Source of the DNA: Dasypus novemcinctus
Taxonomy: Eukaryota; Chordata; Mammalia; Cingulata; Dasypodidae
NCBI RefSeq assembly: GCF_030445035.2
Contig: NC_080682.1
Location: forward strand, 32,346,770-32,410,769
Length of the DNA: 64,000 nucleotides
Direction of reading: 5' to 3'
Translations under genes and position numbers: made by a program
The notes under the pieces: model-generated
Databases searched by the model: none
What the model was told of the DNA's origin: nothing
The model's input: only the letters and a program-made list of their open reading frames with translations
In this document: one piece after another, positions 45,784 to 58,443 of the stretch
Layout: each line of letters opens with the position of its first letter
Position numbering within the stretch: the stretch's first letter is position 1

Positions 45784-46341
45784 TGTCAGTGTAAGATTAT
45801 TTATAAATCCCAAAATGAGAAAGATTATGTTTATAAACTAATCTATTCCTCTAGGTGTAATAACTTTTGAATGCATTAGATTCAGCTGACATGTCTCGAT
45901 TAAATTACCTGTTAAGATGAGGGCTTTGATTTGACCACATCAGAAGGTCAGGACTCAGATTGAGTCACTGCCCCCTTGTTGGGCTGATATAAATGGACAC
46001 TCACTCAAGAAGACATACGGAAGAGAGAGAGCTCTGTCATGTTTAATCCTGGAGCCCTGTGGAGAGATAAGTCATTCACCTGAGAGTTAGCATCTGAACA
46101 GAGCAGCTGAGAGGCCCAAAAAGAAACAAGCCCTATGCCAGAGACTGATATTGATGCCCTGGGAGACCAGACAGACATCACCTGCCATCTTGCTTCAACA
46201 TGTGGCAACTGACTTTTGTGAGAAAGCATTCTTGAATTTGACTCTTTGGAGTCCTGTAACAATAAACTTTTACCCAAAATAAGAAGGCTTTATAAAAGCC
46301 AACAGATTTCTGGTACTTTCATCTTTGAACAGACTAATGCA
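45784..46341 (+). mobile_element. MaLR-like 3' LTR
   Basis: It begins TGTCAGTGTAAGATTATTTA and ends CAGACTAATGCA. Its last 60 bases (AACAATAAACTTTTACCCAA, CCAACAGATTTCTGGTAC) are the complement of the starts of the LTRs at 488 and 51487. AATAAA at 46260-46265 is the likely poly-A signal. The frame of 90 codons on the minus strand is a shadow. Confidence 0.75.
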
Positions 46342-47480
46342 CAAGGACATGAAGGGATATATGCACACCAATGTTCATAGTGACATTATTTTTGCCTAAT
46401 GTTGGAGGCTACCCAAGTGTCCATTAATAGATGGATGGATAAGCAAATTGTGGTATATACATATAATGGAATATTACTTAGATATAAGAAGGAATTCCCT
46501 ATTCTTTTTGTTTTTTAATGTTTTTAGGAATGCAGTATTAAGACATGGATACATTTTGAAAATATTATTTTGAGAGAATTAAAGGACAAGTATTACGTGA
46601 CCTCACAGATAAGAACTAAGCAAATTGAAAAGACTCACAGGGCTGGAATCTGGAAGATAGGTTATCAGGAGACAGAAAGGGAGTAGAGTGTGGTGAACCA
46701 ATGCTCAATAGGAGCAAAATTTGATAAGGTGGGAGGAGGTGGTTGGAAAGTAGGTGGGAGTGATAGTGGCACAGTGATCTGATTGGGGTCAATGGTGCTG
46801 GATTATGAGGGGGAAGAGAGTGGGAGTTGGTTGGACACATATGGCACATATGGCAAAGGTGAGTTACTGTTACAGGGTTTCAGGTGTGGGGTGACATGTG
46901 GGATAGTTGTACCTGGGGCATGCTTTTATGGAATATGAAAGTGTTCATCTTGTCATAGTGTGTTCCATCAGGAGACTAATGCAATAAACAAAATGTTAAA
47001 GTCCCATCCTGTGAAGTCCTTCTCAATTAGAGTGGTGAGAATTTTTGACAACATACTCAGTGCCTAATAAAAGAAAACAGATCAATATGCCAAGTCCTCA
47101 ATATTGTTGCATGTAACTATGAACTTTACTCTTCAAAAACTGAAACTTAGTGATTACCACAGTTTCTGAGGGGTGAGGGAGGAAGGAATAGAATAGACAG
47201 ACCATAGTGTATTATTGGGTTGTTGGAAACGTCCTGCATGATCTTGCAATGTTGGATATAGGCCATTATACATTTTTCATAACCTATAAAAGTGTATGGG
47301 TACAAAATGTGAACCACAATATAAACCATCTATGTGTGTTCTTCAATTGTAACAAATGTACCATACTCATGTAAGACATTATTAACAGAGGTGGAGGGGA
47401 TTGGATATAAGGAAATCCCTTATATTTTCTTTGTGACTTTTCTGCAACCTAAAGCATTCTTGAAAATAAAGTGGAAAGAA
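46342..47480 (+). mobile_element. Sense L1, last part with 3' UTR
   Basis: It resumes ACATGAAGGGATATATGCAC directly where the text at 43083 stopped, then GTGGTATATACATATAATGG and the ORF2 end. A 3' UTR with TGGGGTGACATGTGGGATAG follows, ending CTTGAAAATAAAGTGG. This restores an L1 of about 7.1 kb once nested insertions are removed. Confidence 0.75.
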
Positions 47481-47659
47481 TAAGACACTGGGAGAATATA
47501 TGGAAGAAATCGTCAGTATACATGCGTAATAACAAATCTTACAGTGATGAAAAACACAACAAAAATATTTTTTTGTTTTTAATTTATTTTTAAATTTTGT
47601 ATTTTATTTATTTTTATTGTTATTTTATTTCCTCACTTTTATTGATTGATTTTTTTTTG
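47481..47659. other. AT-rich spacer
   Basis: Low-complexity T/A sequence; nothing recognised. Confidence 0.5.
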
Positions 47660-49245
47660 CTTTGTTTCTGCAGAGGTTTTGGATTACAAAAAGGTCACAG
47701 CTGTGGCAGGGGAGGATCACTAGTGTGGGGTGAAAGTGCTGGTGGGATATGTGGAACCTGGGACATGCCTCTATGGTGCACGAATATGTTCAAGTGTTCA
47801 TACGTTATGGTCCTGGTGGTTGAAGACCTACACAATAACCAAAAGAATATCATATTGCCATTCTGGGAAGTCCTGCCACATCCTCTAATAGAGTGGCAGG
47901 TATCCTCAGAGTACATGGGAAGTACCTAGTGAAAGAGAACAAAGCAATATGTCAGGTTCTTGATATTGGTGGTTGTACCTATGAGCCTTATTCTTGGGAA
48001 ACTGAAAGTTACCCTAGTATTATATGTTGCCTAAGAGCTACCTCCTGAAAGCCTCCTTGTTGTTCAAATGTGGCTTTCTCTAAGCAAAATTCAGCATAAA
48101 ACATACTACCTTCCTTCCAGTGTGGGACATGACTCCCACGGATGACCCTTCTGGGCACCAAGGATTATTACAAAGCACCAACTCGTGAAGCATTTATAAA
48201 AATGCATAGACCGAAAGGGGGAAATATTAAAATACAAAAGAGATTTTATGGCTAAAAAACTTCAAAAGTGAGTCAGGGGGTAATTCTAGAGGTTATGCCT
48301 ATGCACATCTTAGAAGAATCTCATATACTGCCCCAGTAAATGAAACCTCAAACAAGGGGACACCTGAGGGCTCTAGAGATATCTAGACAGTATAGGTGAA
48401 TCAGACAATCTCAAGAATTCAGCACCCTGTCAGTGGGCCTTACCTTGAAATATATGCTCCCTAGTGTAACAGAAGTAGACTCATTTATAATTTCCCCACA
48501 GGTAATTCTTCTGCCCTCTTTTATTTGAACCTATAATTAGCACTATACCCATTACATGTATGTCCCAGGGACTTAAATCTTTGATTTGTTCATATGCTGG
48601 TTGAGTCCTGACTCTCAGATGTAACACTTACTCTTCAGTTCATTGGACTCACACAGGACAATTAACAAAAGGATGACAGTGGACGATGCCCATCCCCCCA
48701 AATCAGAAAGTATCTACAACTTCAAACAAGACAATTTCATCCATCTGACCCATGAATCTAAGCCCCCGTGCAATCAGAACACAATGGGCATCACCATCCC
48801 AAAATTCTCAAGATTGAGGAATGAACAAACATAAAGAGGTAAGGCAGATATGTACTAAAGTATTCTGACAATGGAAGAACTTTTAGTATTGATGTAAAAG
48901 CAGTGGCCACCAGAGGTTCTAAGGAGGGTGAGAGGGAAGAATTTATGCAACATGGGGCATTTTTTTGGACATTGGAATTGCCCTACAAAATAGATACAGT
49001 CCATTATACATTCTGTCAAAACTTAAAAAATTTTGCAGTGCAAATGTAAACTATAGTGCAAACTATAGATCATAGTAGCAATGCTTCAATATGTGTTCAT
49101 CAATTGTAACAAATGTATCACACTAATGAAAGATGATGTTAATTGGGGAAGGGGGGAAGGGAGGCGCCGGGTACATGGAAATCCCCCTATATTTTCAATG
49201 TTACATTCATGTAATCTAAAGCCTCTTTCAAAATAAAATTTTTAA
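47660..49245 (+). mobile_element. 5'-truncated L1 with the most complete copy of the long 3' UTR
   Basis: The text runs from AAAAAGGTCACAGCTGTGGC through GTGTGGGACATGACTCCCAC (48121) and TCATTTATAATTTCCCCACA (48482) to the tail CAAAATAAAATTTTTAAAAA. Other copies in the window cover parts of it. The pieces together show a 3' UTR of about 1.5 kb or more. Frames inside it are not conserved between the copies. Confidence 0.75.
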
Positions 49246-49249
49246 AAAG

Positions 49250-51110
49250 AGTTCTAAAATACATAAAGAAACACCCAGAGTTAGATTTAAAATAGTGTTA
49301 TAATTGGATTTGCATTTGCATTTGCAGTTGGAATTAGACTTACATGTAGAACAAGGACCCAAATTTGAGCTGGAGGTGGAGGAGAATGAGAACTTTAGTT
49401 AGGGTTAGAGTTAGAGTCAGAATTGGATAGAGTTAGTGATAATTTGTACCATTGACAATCATCTAATATACATGAAAGGATAAGGGATCCCAATTACTCA
49501 AAGCCATCTTGAAAAGTAGAATGGTATTGGGGGCTCGATCTTAAAAACAAAACCACAGTAATCAAAACAGCATGGTACTGGAACAGGGACAGACCTATTG
49601 ACCAATGGAATTTAAGTGAGAGCTCAGAAAACACCCTTCACATTTATGACCAACAGATTTTTGACAAGGGTACCAAGTCTGCTCAGTGAGGAAATATATG
49701 TGTCCTCAACAAATGGTGCTTAGGAAACTGGGTATCCATGTGCAATAATGTAAATGTGGACCCTTACTGCACACCAAATACAAAAGTCGATACAAAATGA
49801 ATCAGAGACCTCAATAAAAGAAAGTGCTAAAAACCTTGTGGAAAAAAACTTAGGAAAAGATCTTTAGAAACTGTTACTCAATGGTTTTTAATATATACAC
49901 TTTAAGTATATATAATTGAAGGAAAAATAGATAAATGAGACCTCATCAAAAGTTAAAATGCTTGTGCCTCAAAGGGCTTAATGATGAAAGTTTAAATACA
50001 ACCTACTCATTGGGAGAAAATAATTGGAAACCACATGTGTGATATAGGTTTACTATCCATATTATATCATGAAATCCTACAATTATCAATAAAAGTACAA
50101 ACACTTCAACCAGAAATGAGCAGAATACTTGACTAGCTATTTCTTGGAAAAGGATATCCAAATGGCTACAAATTACATGAAAATATTCTAAACAGTATTA
50201 GCTACTAAGGAAATGTAAATTAAAATCGCAAGAGATACTGTTTCATACCCACTGGAATGGCTAGTACTAAAAAAACAAACAAAAAAACAACAACAAGTTA
50301 CAAGTGTTGGAGAGGATGCAGAGAAATAGGAACACTCATTCATTGCTGGTGGTGATATAAAATGGTACAGTGGCTGTGGTAGACAGTGTGGTAGTTCCTA
50401 AAAAACTTAAGTGTAGAATTGCCATGTGACCCAGGAATTCCATTTGTATGTGAAAGCAAAGAGTGGAGCAGATATTGAACATTGTTCATAATGTTTTTAC
50501 AATGGCTAAAAATGCAAGCAACCCAAGTGTCCATCAACCAATGAATGTATAAATAAAATATGATATATAATACAATAGAATGATATTCAACCCTAAAAAG
50601 GAATGAATTTCTGATGCATGTGACAACATGGATGAATCTTGCAGACATCATGTTGTGTGAAATAAACTAGACACAAAAGGCAAATATTGTATGACCAATA
50701 CAAATATCGTATTCTAAGCTATACACTTAGAATCTAGAATACAGGTTATCAGGGAACAGAGTAGGAATGAAAAGTTAATGTTTAAATTTTATAGAGTTTC
50801 TATTTGGGTTTGTCATATGGTTTTGGTAATGAATGGTGGTGATGGCAGCACAACTTTGAGAATGTAATTAACAGCACTGGATTATATGTGTGAATGTGAC
50901 TAAAAGGGAAAAGTTTAGTTGTATATGTTTCTAGAATAAAAATTAAAAAAACAGTGGACTCTATAACAAAATGAACTGTATTGTAAATGATAGAATATGG
51001 TTAAGAGTAAAATTAAGGAATAGAGTGAGGGGGGGTGGGGATATATGGGGACTTCATATTTTTTTAATGTAACATTTAAAAAATAAAAAGAGAAAAATGA
51101 AACAAAATAT
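49250..51110 (+). mobile_element. 5'-truncated L1 shared with 21781-23700
   Basis: The same start in a degenerate GTTAGA-like tract (49395-49440), the same ORF2 part (ACAGCATGGTACTGGAACAG onward) and the same 3' UTR as the copy before unit 2. It differs by a short insertion at 51021-51095. Confidence 0.8.
51021..51095 (+). mobile_element. Extremely truncated L1 3' end (about 75 bp)
   Basis: GGGATATATGGGGACTTCAT and TTTTTAATGTAACATTTAAA are the last bases of the long-UTR L1 family, with an A-rich tail. The unit 2 homologue (about 23560) lacks it, so it entered after the duplication. Confidence 0.65.
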
Positions 51111-51189
51111 ACATATTCTTCAAGGATTATAACAAATGTACCACACTAAGCAGGTACACACAACATAAATGTTAAGTACATAACATTTC

Positions 51190-51440
51190 TGTTTATAGAT
51201 CCATATTTCCATCTAGAATCACTTTCCATCTGTCTGAAGGACTCCTATTATATTTTGTACTGTGAGTCTCCAGATGAGCTACTCTTTTGTGTGTTGTATG
51301 TATGAAAGCACCTTTATTTGTATTTGTTTTTGAAAGATATTTTTGCAGTGTAGGTATTATAACTTTACAAATTTTTCTTTCAGATACTTTTTTTCCCCAT
51401 GGTTCCCCACTGTTTACTTGCTTGTATGTATTCATTTGAA
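51190..51440 (-). pseudogene. Ancient L1/HAL1 ORF1 remnant, unit 3 copy
   Basis: Homologous to 23813-24060 (GTCTGAAGGACTCCTATTAT against CTGAAGGACTGAAGGACAAC; TTTCAGATAC before the end). More broken than the unit 2 copy. It supports the duplication boundary lying upstream. Confidence 0.5.
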
Positions 51441-51486
51441 CTGAAGGAAGATGTCATTCATTTCTACTTCCCCCAAACATCTATAT

Positions 51487-52166
51487 TGTGTTAGTCAGCC
51501 AAAGTGGTGCTGATGCAAAGAACCAGAAATCTTATGGCTTTTATAAAGGAATATTTATTTGGGGTAAAGGTTACAGTCACAATGACCTAAAGAGCCCAAT
51601 TCAAGGTACCATTAGAGATATTTTCTCTCTGAGTCTGTTGCCACGTGTTGATGGAAGATGGCAGGCAATGTCTGCAAGGGTTCAGTCTTCCTCCTCCTCC
51701 CAAGGCTCTATGGTCCAAGCTTCTTCCAACCTCCGCAGAAGGCAGGGACAAGTCTTGTCTCTATCCTGGACTCATTTCTCTCTGGGTTCAGTGACTCTGC
51801 TCTCTCCACAAGGCCAATTGTACACTATCAGGGAAATGGCTCGTCACTCTTCCCGGGACTTCTGCCATGTCTAATGGAGTCTTCTGTCTTTCCTTGTGTA
51901 TTTGCTTCTGTGTGTGCTTACTTCCTGGGCTCCAGAGAAAAATAAAACTCCAACATCACTCCTTTGCATGTAATATTCTCTGTAAGTCTCTGCCCACCAA
52001 GGGGGTGGGTACTCAACATCCTACTGACATGGCCTAATCAAAGCCCTAATCATAATTTAATCAAGCAAAAGTGAAACTTCTTAAATTAATACAATCTAAT
52101 ACACCCAGAAGAACAGACCAGTCTGCAAACATAATCGAAAATCATAAACAATACCAAAATGCTACA
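51487..52166 (-). mobile_element. MaLR-like solo LTR
   Basis: On the plus strand TGTGTTAGTCAGCC to ATGCTACA, with TTATTTGGGGT and CTAATCATAATTTAATCAAG as in 488-980. It lies between sequences that are continuous in unit 2 (about 24080), so it entered unit 3 after the duplication or was lost from unit 2. No clear target duplication. The 128-codon and 95-codon frames over it are artefacts. Confidence 0.75.
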
Positions 52167-55100
52167 CGTATTTTCTCAAACCTCTACTTTGCAGAAATTG
52201 CAAAGGTGGCAGAGAGAAGTTGAATAATTTACTCAATATAGCTATATAACAGGTCCTGGTAAGATAATTGATATTTATAGAGTCATATGAGTAGTATATT
52301 AAAGAATTGGGAATCATATCCAGTTAAATGTCTTTCAAGTATAATACATCTAAGATACTATTAATATGCGTGGTGCAGTCATGTAAAGGACATCCCTGTT
52401 CAGAAGACTAACCTTGGCTTAGACTTCCCTTCCACTCTTCAGGCAGTGGGAAACTCCAAAATCAAAATCCTGTTTTTCCTGTTCAGCTGTGCCACAAAGG
52501 ATTTATATGAAGAACAAATCCTGCCAGCAACTTGTAGGAAAATCAAGGCTTCTAAACTATGCAGTGCTAGTCTGAGGTAGCTCTTCTTATCTCAACAAAT
52601 CCAGACACATCACAGCACCAAGATCAAATATGATAAAATAATATAATGTTTAGAGCTTATGATTAGAAATCCCATCACTCTGTTCTCAAATCTGAGCTTT
52701 ATCAATTACTAGATATTTGATATTTGCAAAATTTTCTTTTATATTAAATAGAAAAAAAATAACTCTTCCTAAATGGGATAAGACTCAGATGACAGAGGAC
52801 ACTAGCAAATTAACTGATATGTAAAAGTCCTCATTATTTATTAGCACTCATGAAATTCACATTTCTTTTTTATCCTATGACTTTTCTGGAAATTTCAACT
52901 TCACTAACAAATGTCTCAGTGGAGAAGTGAAACACTTATAGGAAGATTTCACAATGGTAATTACTTATGAATTCATATCGAATACCACTAAATTTGGCTT
53001 TTTCTTACTCCTAATTTATACATTTTTCAATTTTCCTATCATCCACAAGATAAATGAAGACAAGCTACACATATGTTGAAGAAAATTTGCCAGTATCTGT
53101 GTAGGGTCCATAATGAGCTCTTATATTCTATACATAAGAGGAAAACAGACTATAAGAGATTTATTCTATGCCAGGTACCATTCTAAGTGTTATATGTATT
53201 ATCTCATAAAACTCCACAACAGTCTTATGGGATAGGTCCCTTCTCATCCCCTTGGTACAGATGTGAAAATTGATGCATAAGGATGAGTAACTTGTCTCAG
53301 CTGCAACAGTTAAATCAGGAGACGATCCAGCCCTAAGAGGTGCAGTTTCTTGAACTCCAAAGCTCTCTCTCATAAGCATGGTCAGATTTTAAATATTAGA
53401 CAGCAATTTTCTAGCCTGCATATGTCTATCCTCAGGGTATCAACAGTAGAATAGCAGTTCCCAATGACCTAGGGGTTTTCACATTTTATCTTGCTCAATC
53501 CCCTCTAAATTTGTGAGTTAGGTATCTGAAAATCTCTTGATCCATTCTCCCATATTAGATTATCCTGTGCCCAACATCCCACATTCTAAAATCTCCTCCT
53601 AATCACAATCATAGAGAGACCTCTAGCACACCCCATTTGGCATTGCCACTTCTTGCACCATTTGGTCATAGAAAACACAGCTAAGAGTTTGAACAGGATG
53701 TTTGGCTGCCAACTTGACTGAAGCTGCTAATTCTATTCTTCTGGGAACAAAGTTCAGAGCATGCCTAACTCTTCTTTGTGCTTGAGTAATCTACATTTAA
53801 ATATTTACTGCAATTATACATGAAAATGTCAATAAGAACAGACTCTGGGGATTCCTGGGCCTGAAAAACCACATAAACATAAACAGCCATAGCTAGTAGA
53901 TTATGTTGGTTTCTAAATTAGCGATCCATGTCGTTCCAGACACTGAAGGACCAAAGGAAGCATCTCAAGTCGAGGGAAGACTTCCTAAAAATAACAATTA
54001 TAATAACTTCCAACAGAGTTCAGTGTTTTTCAATGCTACAACAATTTTCATTTTTTGCAGAGTTCAAGGTTCTTTCAATCCTTCATTTTTCTGTTTTAAC
54101 ATAGCTTGTTATTTTCAGGTCTTTAAAAATGATTAGAACAAAGATAAAGAGGTTTTTATAATATATATTTTATCTAGTCACCTAGAAAGCAAGCCTGGTA
54201 AATGTGCAACATAAGCTTGTGAAGAGAAGTCTTTTAATGGTTAAGTTTTTCTCGATCAAGCTCTTTGAAGCCTAAAATTTTTTGGAAGTTCTAGATAAAG
54301 ATTTCTTATCTGAGCTGGGATGCTTGTGGTCCACATTCAGAGGTTGGTGTAAGCCTAAAGAGCAAAGATAAATTCACCCCACAGACTAAGATTTACTTAG
54401 GAAGTCTCCCTTTACAATCATTTGTAAGTTTCTAATTGAGGTAAAGAAATGTTATCCTTAAGGTCAAAATGGATGAAATTTCTAAACAGCAGTTAGTGAT
54501 GGATCAGTGATTGCTACCTCAGCAGAAAGTGTTCTCTACAAATAAGATGACTTTTCTTATGAACTTGTTCCTTCTTCTACCTTCAAAGTGAGAGGTAAGG
54601 ACAAACAGTGACTTTTTTTTTTTTCATTAAAGATGTTCTGGCTGTGGTATCTTTGCTACAATTGATGAGAGCCAATTTTTTATAATTGTACTGTTAACTA
54701 TAGTCCATGGTTTAATTTAGGATTCTCTGTATAGTGCAGTTCCATGGATATTTTTCAAAAAGTTTTATTCTACCACATATCTACAACCCTGTTTAGCCAC
54801 ATTCAGATGTGTATTTCAGTGCTATTAATTACATTCACCATGTTGGGCTTCACTAGTGTTTTTTTCTCTCAAGGTGACAACAGAGTTTGATTTACAGATA
54901 AACTTTATTTAGACAGGTATAGGTACTATCATAGATTTTTATGGATAATAACTGGCATACCCAGTGTACTCAGAATAGCAGTCACTAGAGATATTTTGAA
55001 CCAAGACTTGAGACAAGAAAATAAAACATTTTTTATTAATTTATTTTCGAGATACAAAGGCAATATATTCTATTTATAGAAAATCAGATCAGAAAAGTTA

Positions 55101-57406
55101 TAAAAAAAAGAAAACAAAAATTTGTCTTAATGTCATAATACAGAAACGCTATTAATCTTTAGTGAATGTTTTTTAGAGACTTTTCTATGTACACATGTCT
55201 TTTAGACAACAGATCATAATATATATATGCCTTGTTATAGCTTGCATTTTCTACTAAATATGATATCAAAAACATCTTTCCACATCATTAATCTTCTTAC
55301 AAATACTTTAATGTTCATATGATATTTCATAACAATTCATCATAATTCATGTAAATGACCCCCTTATGTACACATTGGATCATCTTCCGCTTTCACTGCT
55401 ATTTACAAAAATCCTGAAATACCAACTCTATATATAATTTTGGCCATATTTTTGGTTTAGAGTAGATTATAAAAATAAGGAGTACTGAAAATTTTATTTC
55501 AACACACTCCCGCAGATACTTGATAGTATAGAACTCATAAATTTTTGCCTACTGATCAATTTTTAAGTAACATTTGTTTGATGGCTTATGAAATACAGGA
55601 TTTTGTTAAATATCTTTTTTATTTTCCTGAGTTACCTTTTAATTAAATTCTCCTGTTCATAAAGCTGTGAGTAAAATTATTTCTTTAATTTTAAGAGCTA
55701 TTTCTATCATAATAGTTGTCTTTAAATGTTGCAATTACTTTTCAAAGTGTTTCATTAATTCATATATTTGACCCATCATATTTTCCTTATGCCACTTATT
55801 TTGTTTAACATGTTCTTCTCCACTGAAATATCAGAAACATATTCAGCTCTTCTATTAATTTGGTTTTAAAAAGACTATGGTTCATTTTAACATTTTAATA
55901 CATGTGATTTTCCTTTTTACTTCACTTTTTGAGGGTGTTGGCATGAATAAAAGACTTACTTTGTTTTAAAAAATGCCTATCAGTTACCGAAAAAATCTTT
56001 TATTATCCCTATTGAACTATATCCTTATAGTCTTTTAAAAATGTCTTAAATAAATGCCATTTGGGAATGTGACCATACATAGTTCTTATTGAGGTGAGTT
56101 GTGTTCAGCTATTATGTTAATATTCCATACACTTGATATGCATTGAATTTAGTTATTGTCTAATATTTTTCTGTCTATTGTATTGATTTCTGATTTACAT
56201 TTTTTCCTAATATATTTTTTTTATTTTTCAAGAGTCTTGGATTTAATACTTAATTTATTTTCCCTATCAGTTAATTTATTTACTCATTTAATATTATATA
56301 AGCAAATATTTCAAGGATAAAATATGGATATTTTGTTCCTCATTTTTGTTATTTATTAAAAAATTAGAAGTGTAAGAAAATCTGCATTTTTAGGTTTAGA
56401 TGACACATTTTTTCTTAAATCATAGTATTCTTCAATTCCTCTATGTCCTTGGTTATTTTCCCTATATTAACTATATAAAAAATTTAGGCTCAATGGGGTT
56501 AAGGCCCATTCCAAACATCGCATGGGTTCAAGGTTATGTAAAAAAGAAAACAAAAATGGTTTGCCTATTTTATAGAACATATGTGACCAAGAAATTGTGG
56601 TGCTTTGTTTCCTTTCCTTAGAAATACCTATTTTTTATCAGGTCAAAAGAATTTTTCATAAATTTCTGGAAAGAATATTGAAATCAAAATATGATAGAAG
56701 TTACCCAAATAGAATTCCAAAGTTTCAAATAATTTCACAAAATATTAGATTGTACCATGTTGCCTGTTTTTTCCTCTTCCTGATTTTCTTTCAGAGGTGC
56801 TCAAAAAAGAATCTGTGTTATACAACTTTGTTTCATTGTAGAATAAGCTCACAAACCTAACTGCCAGTGTGTATCTTACTGCAGCTTCAAATTTGCATTT
56901 GATTCAGGAAAAATGACTACATTATCCCTAATTTCAAATTAAACTCACCTCATGTTTTATAGACACTCTGTAATAAGTTACAAAATATCAAGGATAACAC
57001 TCTGCTGATTACCCTCTCATCATGAGTGACTAGAGAAGAGATGCAGGAGAATGGATTCTAATGAATTCGAGATTCTACTCCTTACAAATCAATTTATGTT
57101 TCAGTTTTCCATGATAGAATATACTAGTATAGTGTGTGGTAGAGGATTCCATCATATATAATTGCTGGAAAGGTGCTTGGAGTGTCAACAGTCATAAAAC
57201 CATGTGTCTCTGTGTGTTTCTGTGTGTGGAGGAGTGGGAAAGAGGGCTATATATTCAATATGTAACTAAAAGTATAGCCTGACTTTAAATCTTTGATTTA
57301 TCTGCTCAAAGTTTCCCTTGTATCTTAAAGAAAGTAAATAACCTGGCATATTTTATTTGCTTTATCAAAATTTATTTAACACCGTTGCAATCCCTGTGCT
57401 GTTTTC
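52167..57406. repeat. Unit 3 5' flank of the intact OR
   Basis: Noncoding and homologous to 24090-29816, except for unit-specific insertions. MIR-like remnants lie at about 52180-52260, 53150-53400 and 53455-53545. An antisense L1 3' end is inserted at 54612-54880. Any noncoding 5' exon and the promoter of the OR should lie in this stretch, but I could not place them. Confidence 0.6.
54612..54880 (-). mobile_element. Antisense L1 3' UTR fragment, unit 3 only
   Basis: It starts with a T run (54613-54626) and holds GTTAACTATAGTCCATGGTT and ATTAATTACATTCACCATGT, reverse text of L1 3' UTRs. It is absent from unit 2 at about 27170. Confidence 0.7.
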
Positions 57407-57408
57407 AG
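57407..57408 (+). other. Splice acceptor of the OR coding exon
   Basis: TGCTGTTTTCAG, a good pyrimidine-rich acceptor, 41 bases before the start codon. It is conserved in units 1 and 2. It implies that the codons open further upstream (from 57357) are intronic. Confidence 0.6.
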
Positions 57409-57449
57409 ATAAAGCATTGATTCAAATGCAAAAGTGGATTCAGAGAGCA

Positions 57450-58379
57450 ATGAACAACGTGACAGAATTCATTCTGCTTGGTCTGACTCAGAACCCAGAT
57501 GTGCAGAAATTCTTGTTTGTTATGTTTACAGTCATGTATTTAATCACCCTGGGAGGCAACCTACTCATTGCAGTGACCGTCTCCACCAGCCCAGACCTGG
57601 GCTCCCCCATGTATTTTTTTTTGTCTTTTTTGTCTTTACTAGATGGTTCATTCTCTTCTACCACAGCCCCCAAAATGATATTTGACTTAATTGCTGAGAA
57701 GAAAACTATCTCCTTCAGTGGTTGCATGATTCAAGTCTTTATGGAGCATTTCCTTGGGGGAGCTGAGATGATCCTGCTCACAGTGATGGCCTATGACCGT
57801 TACGTGGCCATCTGCAGGCCTCTCCACTACATGATCATAATGAACCGGCGGGTTTGTGGTCTTCTGGTAGCCATGTCCTGGGCTGGGGGATTTCTTCATG
57901 CTCTGATTCAAATGCTTTTCATTGTGTGGTTGCCCTTCTGTGGCCCAAATGTCATTGACCATTTCTTCTGTGGCCTTTATCCTCTGCTGAAGCTCTCCTG
58001 CACTGATACTCACATCTTTGGCCTCTTTGTGGCTGCCAACAGTGGGTTCATGTGTATGCTCATTTTTTCTATTATTATTACCTCCTATGCCCTTATCCTT
58101 TGCTCCCTGAGATCTCATAGCTCTGAAACTCAGAAGAAGGCTCTCTCCACCTGTGCCTCACATATTACTGTAGTTGTCTTATTCTTTGTACCCTGTGTGA
58201 TTTTATACCTTCGGCCTACGAGCACATTCCACATTGATAAAGCCTTGGCTCTACTTTTTGCTATAATAACACCCATGCTAAACCCTTTAATCTACACACT
58301 CAAAAATGCAGAGGTGAAAAGTGCTATGAGGAAGCTCTGGAGCCAAAGAGTGATCTTGTTTAACAATTCAGTCAAATAG
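57450..58379 (+). CDS. Intact olfactory receptor, OR4C-like (family 4)
   Basis: A seven-helix odorant receptor of the olfactory neuron cilia that couples to G-olf and raises cAMP. From the chosen start it has 309 residues, the usual OR length, in one exon. It opens MNNVTEF with an N-glycosylation site at N3. TM1 has GN (36-37). PMYFFL is at 53-58, and [10 protein letters not shown] at 113-122 ends TM3. Cys92 and the loop-2 cysteines 164, 174 and 184 are present. SY is at 212-213, KALSTCASH at 230-238 and [10 protein letters not shown] at 275-284. [12 protein letters not shown] at 286-297 and the [12 protein letters not shown] loop are typical of OR4C proteins. An ATG at 57426 is in frame but has a weaker context, and 57357 lies before the splice acceptor. 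Two dead paralogues lie upstream. The natural ligand is unknown. Family is firm; the OR4C subfamily rests on recall. Confidence 0.93.
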   Translation: MNNVTEFILLGLTQNPDVQKFLFVMFTVMYLITLGGNLLIAVTVSTSPDLGSPMYFFLSFLSLLDGSFSSTTAPKMIFDLIAEKKTISFSGCMIQVFMEHFLGGAEMILLTVMAYDRYVAICRPLHYMIIMNRRVCGLLVAMSWAGGFLHALIQMLFIVWLPFCGPNVIDHFFCGLYPLLKLSCTDTHIFGLFVAANSGFMCMLIFSIIITSYALILCSLRSHSSETQKKALSTCASHITVVVLFFVPCVILYLRPTSTFHIDKALALLFAIITPMLNPLIYTLKNAEVKSAMRKLWSQRVILFNNSVK

Positions 58380-58443
58380 AGAAGATAAAACAGAATATCA
58401 CATTCTTAAACAAGTTTGTCCAATGCAAAAGATAATGGCCTTG

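Noticed and set aside
57357..57449. Upstream ATG extending the OR by 31 codons
   Set aside because: The first 17 codons lie before a conserved splice acceptor, and OR proteins of this family start MNNVTEF or MxxxNNVTEF.
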